In this document: piece after piece, positions 9,682 to 22,100 of the stretch
Numbering within the stretch: the stretch's first letter is position 1
How the letters are laid out: each line of letters starts with the position of its first letter
DNA from: Antedon bifida
Taxonomy: Eukaryota > Echinodermata > Crinoidea > Comatulida > Antedonidae
Assembly (NCBI GenBank): GCA_963402885.1
Contig: OY727098.1
Location: 3,343,001 to 3,407,000, forward strand
Reading direction: 5' to 3'
Length of the DNA stretch: 64,000 nt
The notes under the pieces: model-generated
Told to the model about the DNA's origin: nothing
Database searches by the model: none
The model's input: the letters and a program-made list of their open reading frames with translations, nothing else
Translations under genes and position numbers: made by a program

Positions 9682-11320
9682 CCCTGATTTACGAAAGGGC
9701 ATTATCTCAATTTTTTTCAAAATTGAGATTTTTGTCTTACATGACTTTTGAGGGTATAATCTATCATTTAAACTTAACAGTTACTAAAAATTTTTTCTAT
9801 AAATATTAAAAATATTTAAAAAATTAAAATCAGTTTGGGCATTATCTTTATTCATACCTACAAAAAATTCAGCAGAAAGCATTATCTTAAAAAAACAATA
9901 CACAACAGGAAATGATCGCTTGACTGCACACTGAAGCAGTAACAATTATCCAATCAGAGGTTGACTTGATGCATGCTAATTAGCACGCTCAAACTATGTT
10001 TGTAGATGTTAACTAAAATAAATTGAATCTTTTAATCAAAATATTGTATTTGACAACACTAAAATAAATGTATGCGGATACCAAACTAAAATGGAAGAAC
10101 ATTACTACAAAGGACATTTTGAAGTGCCTATTGAATGAGTAGGCCTAAGTTTATTACTTTTTATTACTTATGTCTTCGTTATTATCCTTGAAAATGTTGA
10201 AAATGTAAAAAAAAGTCCAATGGTCATTTGGAGTGTTTTCCAATTGATATTTAAATCAATGTCAAGCAAATTTTGTTATAAAACAATGGCATTGGGAAAT
10301 TTGTATTTTAGTCTTTTGAATTACATTTTGATTGAATAGAGCTTTTTGGGTGTGGCTGTAAGTAAGCGTATTCATTACATTGAATTCCATTACACTGATT
10401 ATTCCTTTACAATGACTATTCTATTACATATTAATATATTTGCATAATATTAATAAATTTGTACTTTTTATAGACAACAAAATGTCTCATACCGACTTCT
10501 ATGCATACCAAAAATTCATGATGTTAAAGAAGTACTATTTTAAAAAGTTGAAACAAAATTAAACCGGAAATGTGAATATATGGATACCAGTTATATGTCA
10601 AGAGAGTTTTTAAAGAAAAACAGGAATTCCACAAATTAAAAAAGACAACATAATAAAGAAATTGATTCCACAAACAGAAAACTTTTGGAAAAATCTACCA
10701 ACTTCAAACGTACGCAATCTGTTAGAAAACGAATAAATATATCAAATACAAAACTTGTAAATATAATGCATAAAGCAATAATCTGTATCAAGAGAGAAAA
10801 TGCGATAAATCACTGTACATCGAGTTGTACAACAATGGTTGTTTTATGTTTTTGTCATCAAATTTCATGAAATCCTTCCAAAGCGAGCACCACAATCCCG
10901 CCCCCCCTAAACCCATCCCCACCCCCACAAACACCCTCCCCACCCCTCGCCCAACAGCCACATGTTACTCCCTCTCATTAACTTTAACCTATCCCTAATG
11001 CAACATATTTGTCTTGTGCTATTAGATGTTTTGTAGTGTACATTCTATGTAAATATAGAGATAATGCCTTTTGTTAAATTATCTATTGTTATTAGTTAGT
11101 ATGAATAATTTACAAGAAGGAATTATCTCAATTTTGACCCCCTAAAAATTAAATTATTAAAATAAAATTCATGTTACATATTTTCTATATATGTACTAAT
11201 ACCTATTATAACTGAAAAACCATTAGTTTGTCTTTAGATTTTTAAAGATAAACTCAAACACGTTTTGCTTATTTACTCAAAACTACATTTTTTGAGATAA
11301 TGCCCTTTCGTAAATCAGGG
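9682..11320. mobile_element. 1.64-kb non-autonomous DNA transposon inserted in a satellite palindrome
   Basis: Perfect 29-bp terminal inverted repeats (9682-9710 and 11292-11320), beginning CCCTGATTTACGAAAGGG. The core GGCATTATCT recurs near both ends (about 9837, 9877, 11060, 11117) as subterminal repeats. The flanks are the two halves of the satellite palindrome (CCCTGTACTATA before, ATAGTACAGGG after). ATA is the only sequence duplicated, so any target duplication is about 3 bp; four extra bases (ACTG) sit before the left end. No ORF exceeds 61 codons, so it needs a transposase from elsewhere. Superfamily not recognised. Confidence 0.8.
10897..10953. other. C-rich tract, potential G-quadruplex on the minus strand
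   Basis: At least eight runs of three to eight C separated by 1-7 nt, within a window of about 33% GC. The minus strand would carry G-runs suited to G-quadruplex folding. It lies inside the transposon. Confidence 0.6.
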
Positions 11321-12637
11321 ATAGTACAGGGATTTTTTGCAAAATCACCCAAATTTCGACATTTTTTAAATCCAATTAATATGCACTATTATTGCTATAT
11401 GTGCACGTATAGTACCATATCATCATCTTAAAGTGTCATGGGATCACTTTATGTCAAAGAATAAAAAGGTCGAAATTTGGTCATTTTTCGAGAAAATCCC
11501 TGTACTATAGCACAGGGATTTTTTGCAATATTACCCAAATTTCGACATCTTTTAAAATCCAATTATTATGCACTAATATTGCTATATGTGCACGTATAGT
11601 ACAATTTTATCATCTTATAGTGTCATAGGACCACTTTATGTCAAAGAATAAAAAGGTCGAAATTTGGTCATTTTTCGAGAAAATCCCTGTACTATAGTAC
11701 AGGGATATTTTGCAATATTACCCAAATTTCGACATCTTTTAAAATCCAATTAATATGCACTAATATTGCTATATGTGCACGTATAGTACCATATCATCAT
11801 CTTATAGTGTCATGGGACCACTTTATGTCGAAAAATAAAAAGGTCGAAATTTGGTCATTTTTCAAGAAAATCCCTGTACTAATAGTACAGGGATTTTTTG
11901 CAAAATCACCCAAATTTCGACATTTTTTAAATCCAATTAATATGCACTAATATTGCTATATGTGCACGTATAGTACCATATCATCATCTTATAGTGTCAT
12001 AGGACCACTTTATGTCGAAAAATAAAAAGGTCGAAATTTTGTCATTTTTAGAGAAAATCCCTGTACTATAGTACAGGGATTTTTTGCAAAATCACCCAAA
12101 TTTCGACATCTTTTAAATCCAATTAATATGCACTAATATTGCTATATGTGCACGTATAGTACCATATCATCATCTTATAGTGTCATAGGACCACTTTATA
12201 TCGAAAAATTAAAAGGTCGAAATTTGGTCATTTTTCGAGAAAATACCTGTACTATAGTACAGGGATTTTTTGCAAAATCACCCAAATTTCGACATCTTTT
12301 AAATCCAATTAATATGCACTTATATTGCTATATGTGCACGTATAGTACCATATCATCATCTTATAGTGTCATGGGACCACTTTATGTCGAAAAATAAAAA
12401 GGTCAAAATTTGATCATTTTTCGAGAAAATCCCTGTACTATAGTATGGGACCACTTTATGTCGAAAATAAAAACCTAATTCTGATAAATGTGGTATATTC
12501 TTACTAATTAATGATGTACATGAAATTCCATTTTAATATTACTGTCACATCATGTCGAAGATATTGTTTTTTTAAATTAGATTTAGAGAAAATAAAATAA
12601 ATAAAAATTGTACAATACATTTGTTAATACAATTTAC

Positions 12638-12643
12638 TTTATT
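12638..12643 (-). terminator. Candidate polyadenylation signal of gene 2
   Basis: Plus-strand TTTATT, read as AATAAA on the minus strand, lies 429 nt downstream of the stop. The interval 12471-13071 is therefore taken as the 3' UTR, with nothing else recognisable in it. Other variants nearby (AATATAAA near 12820) could serve instead. Confidence 0.3.
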
Positions 12644-13071
12644 TAGAAAAAAAATAAGAATTCAATTCATTAGAGATATAAATACAGCATGATATATGTT
12701 GGAAAATGACGGCAAAATTAATGAATTTAATAACTAATATTTATGTACAATATCAAAATACAAGCTTTGAAATAGATTCATGCTTTTGGCAGAAATACTA
12801 CATTGTTTGTTTTGTTTTGTTTATATTAATTAAAACACTAACGAACAGTTTAATTTGACTGAAATTGTCATTGGTTTATAGACACTGTAGCTATAGCACT
12901 GTAGCTATCGTATAGATAAATATGCTTGCCTCAGAGCAATCCTGTCACAATTAGAGTCTAAACTCCACCAACAGTTTCAAATTGAATAACTAGAAATATG
13001 ATTATTATCACAGCTTGATGTTTTGGTAATTATGACATCATTGATGGTGATGATTTCATCATGGTATTTGC

Positions 13072-13175
13072 TCAAGTGGAACATGATTGACAGCATTGTA
13101 TTTGATAGCTGTCGGAGTTGCATAGGTCAAGTTGTTTCACCAGTGGGCAGTAATGAGCAAGATCTTTGCAAGGTC
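13072..13175 (-). CDS. Gene 2 exon 21: PLAC domain and stop
   Basis: Acceptor TTAATTCACAG, phase 1 in. It encodes GPCKDLAHYCPLVKQLDLC followed by QCCQSC and a TGA stop. The six cysteines match PLAC and align with the last exon of gene 1. Confidence 0.9.
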
Positions 13176-16100
13176 CTGTGAATTAAAAAGAAACACCGCA
13201 TCAAACATTATAGCCGAGTTCTTCACTAGATGATGTTACAAACAGTAAAGTAAAACAGCTAGGAAACAAAACAAATGAGTATTAACAGCATTTTTAAATA
13301 CTAGAGTTTTCAGCCATTAAAAACAATTATCGTAGGAGGAGGTAGGAAAATGCGAAGCATCCTCGTATTATTGTGTGCTGGTATTTTTTAAGATGGACAA
13401 TCATTAGATAGTGTATACCACGATCGGAAAACACCCCTATTTGGGGAAACTCATTTGAACCTAAATTTGCTTTAATTGTCAATAACTAATTATCGAACTT
13501 TAGTTAGTAAACAGTGTTACATCAGGTGGTTAAAATCAGTACCGAAAGTACGAACCAACTTTATATACCATCGAGTAAACATTCTAGAAATAACGTGCGA
13601 TTTATCAAATTTTGACTTTACATAAATTTATATATAGATTAGAGCTTTCAACTTGGGCTCTATAATCACCTGAAGTTCTCAGTATCATAGGGAATCCAAT
13701 AGTATGTTGTTCATTTGGGTAGGCATTGCACTGATGGCTACCATGGGTCAATCAGGTTTCTGTTAAGCTACTGTAGAGGTTTACATTTACATTTACCTTT
13801 CAACATAATACTCAACATAATACTTAAAGTAAATTTTGTTTAACCTACCATTTTCACAAGATTGTTGGTTGCATTGTTGTATGACGCTAGGCTGCCCTCT
13901 AGCGTTGCAAAAGTTTGTTGGTGCTGATCCTTTTGTTCCACCATAAACACAATCAATTTTTCTTGTTTGGAATCCATAAGGTCCACATGTTGCAGAACAC
14001 TGTGTTATAACATACACATAAAATATCAACATAATATTGTGTTATTTATTTATTTTATAGATATACTACTTCCTAACTTTATCAATTGCTGTTAATTTAA
14101 ACAAGGACAGTTTGAATAGTGTCAATTTAATTGGAACTGCTGTAATACCAAGCACTCATGTTCTAAATGGAAATAAAGCAGCTCTGGTATAAAAATAGAT
14201 CCAATGCACATGTGAACCTCACCAACAACCACTCATTTAAATATAAAATCATATCGAAGGCCTAGGACTACTGTACTGTACCTCAGACCACTTTGTCTTT
14301 CTCCACTCTGGCCTGCATCTCATTGTTCGGCAAGGGTACAATCTCTTGGGTTTGTTAGCACTGTCACAGTTTTTGCCTTGAATCATTACACCGTCCCCAT
14401 TTTCACAGTATACTCGCCTCATCTTATAGGCAGTATACGACTCTGTACATTTGCCAGAACACTAGTAACAAAATGAAAATGGTTTAAAAGAAAACAACAG
14501 ATGAATTTATGGGGAAAAGAGAAAGCAAAGGAAAGAGAAAGATATATGAATAATTATATAACATATAAACTTATAACCCTTTCACATTGCCTTGTAAAAC
14601 ATCAAGGCAGACACAAAACAAAAACACTGGTGCTGATGCCCTGGTGTGTGCGAACTCCCAGAATGTAAAAAAGGTATAACAAGACAAGACTGAAATTGTG
14701 TCACAAGTAACAGGAAAAAGGTGATAGGTGGTATATTATTATACTAAACTTTTACTTGTACCGAAGGTTTTTTGTTGTTCTGGTATGGGTTATACAGAAA
14801 ATTAGAAAATGAAAAGGTGTTTTTATGTTTATTAAAACACAACATTTTCATAATGTAGAGTGAAAGAAAAAATACAACCATACTCACAGATCCCCATGGC
14901 TCAACCTTCCATTGGTTTGCACATCTGCCCTTGTTACATGGTATGGTATCATTAGGCCTTTTAATTCCAAAGTCCAAACAATCCTGATCAGGTAGCCATT
15001 CCTTCTTGTCATCGTGGGTCTCAGTGCATGTCACATTGCGAGATTTAAAACCACTACCACAGGTTACAGAACAACTGCTCCACGGATCTTTATCCCAACC
15101 AATGGCAGAAGTACTATTGATGAAAATTGAAATAAAATTGATAAACATAGAAAAAAAACGTCAAATCCTATGAAGAAATGGAAATAAAAAAGGTCTTTCT
15201 AGTGCATACAGGAAAGGAGCATAAAAAACAAGTCATACAGTATTTCCTTACCTTCCTGACAGTCCATCATCATCTGCAAGATAAAAAAAATAAGAATAAA
15301 CATTCAGGAATTACTTCATTTTGAATTCAATTTCAACTGGAATAATTTGTTATTCTTACAATATGGATGAAATAATATAAATATGTTTAAACAATAATAA
15401 ATTAAACTAACTTTCATGTAAAAGCAGATTAAAATCTTCACTGACATCACCAGCGTGACACGTATAAATACCGCGGTCTTCTTTCTCAATTGCCAAAACC
15501 TTCAGAGTCCCGTCTTGCAGAATCTGGAATTTTCCGTCACCCCGTGAAATAGGAATGCCATTTTTGGTCCACAGTAGGTTAGTCTTTTTGAAATTGATTA
15601 CTGGACACTTTATCAGGACGGTAGTGCCTTTGTATAATTTTGCGGTGTTGCCAATTTGTAGACGCACTTTATTCATTCTCTTCGTTTGAATCACACTTGT
15701 ATTGTTTCCCAATATCTCTGCATAACATAATAAGGTAGTTAAATTTGTGAAACTTATCGTTAATGCTATTAATATATTGTGAAGTCTTTACAATGAATAA
15801 GTAACATTAAAAACTAAAGCTTGGTTCCCACTAGCGATGCAACGTAGCTCAACATATGCAACGTAAGAAAATTCCATTCCAATAATTGTCTTTGCGAAAT
15901 CAAACCTGTGATGTTTCCAGCACTGTTGTATCATCAATTCCCACTTGTGATTACGCAATACAGCACTTTGGGTCGATACGTCACGTTGCGTTCTAGTAGG
16001 AACCACGCTTTATAGTTGACACATATATCAAATTGAATCAATTATATTTATTTAAATAAAGGCTTAACTCGAAATAACTTGAGATCTTACCGACACACTT

Positions 16101-19100
16101 CTTTTGTCTACATATTTCACTTCTATTTGGCATTTGGTCCCAGTCACATGTCGAGACAATCTCAACTCTGTTGCTGCCAGTTTGCTGCACACAGAGTATA
16201 ACTCGAATTCTTTGCCCTTCACCACACGTCGTCGAACACTAAGTAACAAAATATTATAAACTTCCATGAAATGTGAATATAATACCTATGAAAGATTGAA
16301 TGAATAAAGGTTGTGGTTAACCAGAGAAATAAAAAACTTAAACGAAAGAACTTTAATACTTTACTGCAGTAAAAAATATAGTTACTGCAGTAACTGCACT
16401 AGAATAATGTTGACATGATCCCTTACGTCTGACCACTCTTTAGCAATCCATTCTGGCTCACAGTCTATCTGATTACAATCTTCAGTCTCTCTAGGCTTTT
16501 GGTCAGCGGGACAAAGAGATGGGTCAACTTCTACAATCTGTCGGTCAACGGTCTTCTGACGACAATAGACCATGCGTCGACGCATACCATTACCACATTC
16601 TCTTGAACACTATTAATAACAAACAGCGATGACATAAACAAGTTAATATACGGTATACATTTTTAAAATTTTATGAACAGTAGGCCTACTAACAATGCAT
16701 CAACATAAGAGTTCTAAACTCAGTCAAAATATGAAAAGTCTGTCCAAAATATGTCAACTTGAGGGTGCTATTAGTTTTCTGAAAGTACAAAGTGTAGAAG
16801 ATTGTGGTTCAAAGAGTTCAGATATAATTAGAGTTATGCTTCAACTTCTACTTGCAAAGCTTGACAGACTCTTACAAATGCTTATAAGTATGTTAGTCAA
16901 GAAGCATTACCATAGACCACTCTCCCGGTACCCATTCAGCGTCACATGGTACTTCATTGCATGGTCTCGTCGATGTTGGTTTAGGTTCTTTGCACATATA
17001 ATCATGAACTGTCTTTACATAATTCGCTCCAAATTTCTGCATACAGAGATAGTGAGCCTCTTGAACACCACCTCCACAAGTCGCAGAACATTCCCTGTAA
17101 ATAACCAGTTGCCACCTATAAAAATAAACAGATAAATAAATTAGGCGTAATCGTTCACAAACACAAACAGCGAGGAGTTTGAAGAGCTAGATCTGCTGAT
17201 TATCAAATCAGCCCAGTTAAATACTCCTATAGTGTAACATCAGACAAGTTTGGAAGGCACAGCAGTCCTATCACCATGTCCCATGAGCCCAAAATAATTG
17301 AACTGAAACAACTTTTGGAAAGTAAAAAGAATTTTGACTGCTACTGCAAGTGACAGACAGACAAAAGAGCTGTGTAATAGTAAGATTTAAAAAAATTATA
17401 ATTACATGGATGTTTCAAGAAAATGTTTTAGTATTATTAAGTGTAAAATTTCTTTAGTTAATAAACTTTATTTTACTTTATAATTATAAAAAATATAATA
17501 TTAAAATATATTAGACTTACATTGGAGGGCATGGAAAGTCATTACAAAGGTCTCTGTAGACTGGCAGCTTATTGTCAATGTCACAGAACACATCACTAAC
17601 GAAATCAGTTGATTCATAGTCATAACAAGACACAATTGATTCACGATATCCTAGACAAAATATTACATTTAATAATAAGTTGATTGTTATTGTTATAACA
17701 AGCCTAAATAAATTCCAGTTATTTGATTGGATGATTGTGGGTCACAAGACTTTTAAACGATCAAGTAAAAAAACAATCTCAAGTCCAACTGCGAACATCA
17801 CCACATGAAATTCAACAGCTTTTTATTTTTGGAAAGTGATGTGTATTATTTAGACCAAAAATTAGCTTTAGATCGTTTTTATGATTTTGGTAAATTAATG
17901 GGAACAACTCTACAAGATTGAAAAAAGGAGAATTAGTTATGAGTATCAATATTATTAACCAATACATAAATCCACTGACCTCCAGCACATGAGAGACTGC
18001 ACTCTGTATGCCCATTGAACCGCCACATATAACGAGGAATACCGCCACTGCCATAATCACTACCAAAAATATTATTATCTTCATTTTCACAACTGGGAAG
18101 GTCACATGCTACAGTTGTTTCTGGCTTTGAACCTGTGCACTCAAAATCGGGAAGGTCTGTGACCAACTGCGAGAACCCTGAGGCAACTTTGCATGTTACC
18201 AATCTAGTCTTTACAGCTTCACCACAAGTAGCGCTGCAGTCACCAAATTTACCTGTCACAAAGCTAAACAAGGATATAAGGTAGTAAAAAGTATAGGCAC
18301 TAATAACTTATACTCACTTATGTTAAATTACATAAATAAATAATAATAATAACAGTTTCTTGGCAGCATTAGTAGTGGGACCAATAATAGATAATCATAA
18401 ATTGTGTTATCAACAATTTAAAAGCACCAAATTGATTGGGTTTTGTAGGCATTGGTGTAAGAGTTCTTTTATAGTGTGATGGCTCATGACGCTGTGGATG
18501 TTACACTCTTCAACTACAGGTTTTTTTACTCTCTCATTGTCCACGACAGTGGTTGTATGTGAAAAAACACAACAAGGCAACCTTCTACTCAAATGTTTAT
18601 AGTACCTACCTTGGAGTAGATGATTCTGGACCACTATTAAAAGCTCCTGTTTCTACTTGAATAAATTCTTCTTCACTTTCCAATATCGGTTCTAGAAATG
18701 TTTTTTAATCAAATCAAATGTCAACTTTTTTTCATTTTTGCATACATTTTCATTAAATAATTTGTTAATTAACATAAACAAACTATTATTAACTTACTTT
18801 TTGGTGAGTGACATGGAATTCTTGTGGAGCATGTCTTCTGTGTATCTGGTTGAGTTTCTGGGTCACAGCCTGTTGTAACAACCACTTCTTGATGATTTTG
18901 ACATTGAACATAGCGCGTAGTTATACCATCTCCACAACTTACAGAGCACTGCAAATAAATGTACAGTTTAATATAATTTTTTTTCATACACATCCAACAG
19001 CGAGTGACTTGCCAATTACAGGATGGATAAACTATTTTATAATTTATCGTGATTATAAACTAAGTCTCATTTGAGGCTTAGGGTGTGGAGTTGAACAAGT

Positions 19101-22100
19101 CGTGAGTTTACAACCCTGGCACTAGGTCAGGATTGAACCCCGGACCTTAGGATTGGAAGGCAAGCATGTTAACCACGAAGCTACAGCTCCACTACTAATT
19201 AAAGGGAAGAACAACAGTAAAGCATAGCTCTACATAAACAATGTCTTAAAAGTCTTTGGGATTGGATTTTTGTTTTCTATCACAGGATCCTCGACAGATG
19301 GTAATCATATTCACAGGGCAAAATATTAAGTTAATTTCAGCATATCATTTATCATTTTTAATAAGATAAAGACAATTTTTAAAAAACCAATTTTTACTAC
19401 AAAGGTGTTTTTTTACAGTATATAGGCAATTGTAGCTAGCATGTGTAAGAAATATAGAACTAGTATGGAACAAAACATAATTGAACTACTTGATGTATCA
19501 TAAAATCTCAAGGTTATTATTTAAATAGAAATGAAAAACGGAACATGGTTTTGTCGCTAACCGGAAAAACATTTTGAGCATTTTAAATGTATAAGTGACT
19601 CATAATAAGTCCAGCCCAGGAAGAATAATTTGTTTGTACATTGTTTTATGATTAAGTTTAGTCTATATATAAACACTTCCCACAAACCATATTGCTTGAC
19701 AATCTACAAATCATAGTCTCCATGAAAATCAGAAACTTTTCAAAAAGGTCACAAAAGTCTTTCTTTCCATTTAGATCAGTTCAATTTGACCAAAATTAGG
19801 ATAACCTCTTCCAGTTAAAATTTACCTGTAATGTTTTTGAACAGCGTCCACAATATTTTGTTTCCATGTGAAACATATTTTTTTTTATATATTTATATTT
19901 ATTCTCCCCATTATACTCACCTCAGACCAATTGCCAGTGAGCCAATGTGGACAAGGTTGGGGGTTACATGTCTTCTGTGATGGAGGTCTTTGTCCTTGGC
20001 AAGCTTGGTATACTTTTGATATAGACTGACCATCAGGTAGATCCTGTGAGCAAGTTACTATACGTTGCTGTACCCCTTGACCACAGCTTGTTGAACAATC
20101 ACTCCATGGATTTGTATGCCACCTGAAAAAGACATCAGAAAAGATAATACACACTGTACTACATCAATACCTCGCAACAGAGACTCAGTAAAAAGGAAGA
20201 TCTTCCTCATGCCTTGGTCCTCTTACCTTGGTGGACACACCTGATTATTGCAATGTTCAAAGTTTTCTTTTGGTCTTTTACTTTGATCACAGAAGCTGTC
20301 ATTCAATGCCTCTCCAGACTCCACACTCACACAACTGATTAAACTTCCTTTTTCACCTATAAAAATGAAATGTAAATTTTTACAGCAAAAGACAACAAGA
20401 CAACAGAGTCTCTTATTTCCCTACATAATTGGCATTGTTTATCACTCAAAAAACTTGAAATGTTTAAACAAGCTTTTAGAATTAGGAGAAAATCTAAACA
20501 TTTCTTGATTCTTCAAAATGTAATAGTACTGTACATGTGCTCATCATAAAATTGTATAGTTACAGTATTTAATTTATCAGTGCATTTGGTACATCATATA
20601 AGCAAACACTTCACGTAAACAGATACTTTTTGTCACTACAATTTGAATTTCTCAAATACTTTTTTCTTGGATATTTCTAAATATTGTATTACTGAACCAA
20701 CATATTTTATACAATTTAATGATGAAATGAAAGAGCCTCTTTTCTTTTGTCCGTACTTTAACTGTAGTAGGCCTATTTTAAAAAAAAATTAATATTCATA
20801 TGCATTTTTTTACGTAAAACAGAATAAAAACACAAAATAACAAAAACAAACACTTAAACTGAATTTCTACTTCCGATTGTTAAATTTCACTTAATTGTAA
20901 ATAACTGTTATTGAATTATTCAACCATTTTATTGCCAATGAGGTGCTATTACTATTGATTTATGGGTGTAGTTAGAGCATGATATAGTGATACTCTTGAG
21001 GGGCTATAAACCTTTCACATCGTCCTGCTTTTTAAAATTACCTAATTCAAACACATCAACATACAGTAAGTAAAATAGGCCCACTTGGACGCAACACACG
21101 CCAAGTAAATTGACCAATCATGATACAATGGATCATCGGAACTGTTCCTTGTGATTGGTCAACCACTGTGTTGTGCGTACGCCATTGTGCAAGTGTGAAC
21201 CAAATTTTACTACTATCAATCCTGAAAAAAAAATCTACCATATAAAACAAACAGATGTGATAGTAGGCAGTTGAAAGATAATTGGTATAAAATATAATTA
21301 CAAAAAAAAGTCGCTTGAAATTAGCTCAATCTTTCTGAGGTGGGGTAGGTTGGTTGATTCATTAGTTTGTGAGAGGTTTATCCAGTGTCGGTAATTTTGT
21401 GGTTACCAGGGGATGCAATTTCATGCATGGTCAGCACTGTTCCTTCACTAAAGCTATTCATAATTTTCAACAGAGGCAGCTGATAATTTAAAAGTTAACT
21501 TAAAATTATTTCTGTATTTATACATTGTCAAAACGTATTGCTCAAAATCTTAAGATTTTAAAATTCTGATTTTCCTGAAACCCGATAAAAGGTTTTGTAT
21601 TTAATTCATTTTTATTATTTTCTATGCATTTAATTAAACACAATGTTAGTTAACAAACCTAATTCCATTTAATAATTAAAGAGGACAATTCAAATGCTAT
21701 ATAAAAGTGCTGCTATGATGTAGATAAAATGTAGCTCTCTTCTCGGAGAGAATAGGCTAATGTCAGTTTATCCAGGTAAGCTAGGCACAAAATAGACGAA
21801 ATGTATCCAATGCAAAGTGCCATTAAAAAATTACCTTACATATTGTGCGAACCGACACGGTGCTTTCTATTACTTTTGTGTTGACTTTCTACAGGCTATG
21901 GGATTTTAAATCAGTGTATAAATTTTTTTTAGGTGGATTAAAGTTAGGATTTGAACCCAAGAACTTGTGACTGATGTTAACCCTACAACAGTGCCATTTT
22001 ATGAGAACAGTATAGAGTAAAAGGTGGTATCTGACCACATTTGTGACTCTGCATTCAAATTAATCAATTTCAATAAATCTTCTTTTACTTTTGCTATGGT

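Larger units (their letters stand above)
9058..12470. repeat. 187-bp satellite array with a perfect 26-bp palindrome in most units
   Basis: Units start (ACCATATCATCATC or variant) at 9058, 9245, 9431, 9592, then after an insertion 11414, 11601, 11788, 11975, 12161 and 12347, giving a period of 186-187 bp and one 161-bp unit lacking the palindrome. Each unit holds GTGTCATRGGACCACTTTAT, AAAAAGGTCGAAATTTGG and a palindrome whose left half is AATCCCTGTACTA. Near-identical units suggest recent amplification. It lies between the two convergent gene 3' ends. The array is interrupted at 9682-11320. Confidence 0.93.

Noticed and set aside
12146..12397. 83-codon ORF in the satellite
   Set aside because: It is just the repeated unit read through; the same peptide occurs twice in the ORF.
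9058..12470. CRISPR-like array of regular repeats
   Set aside because: The whole 187-bp unit is conserved, with no unique spacers, in an intron-containing eukaryotic genome. It is a satellite.
16695..17135. 146-codon plus-strand ORF
   Set aside because: It is the antisense of gene 2 exon 13 and flanks, whose minus-strand translation has clear TSP1 motifs and splice sites.
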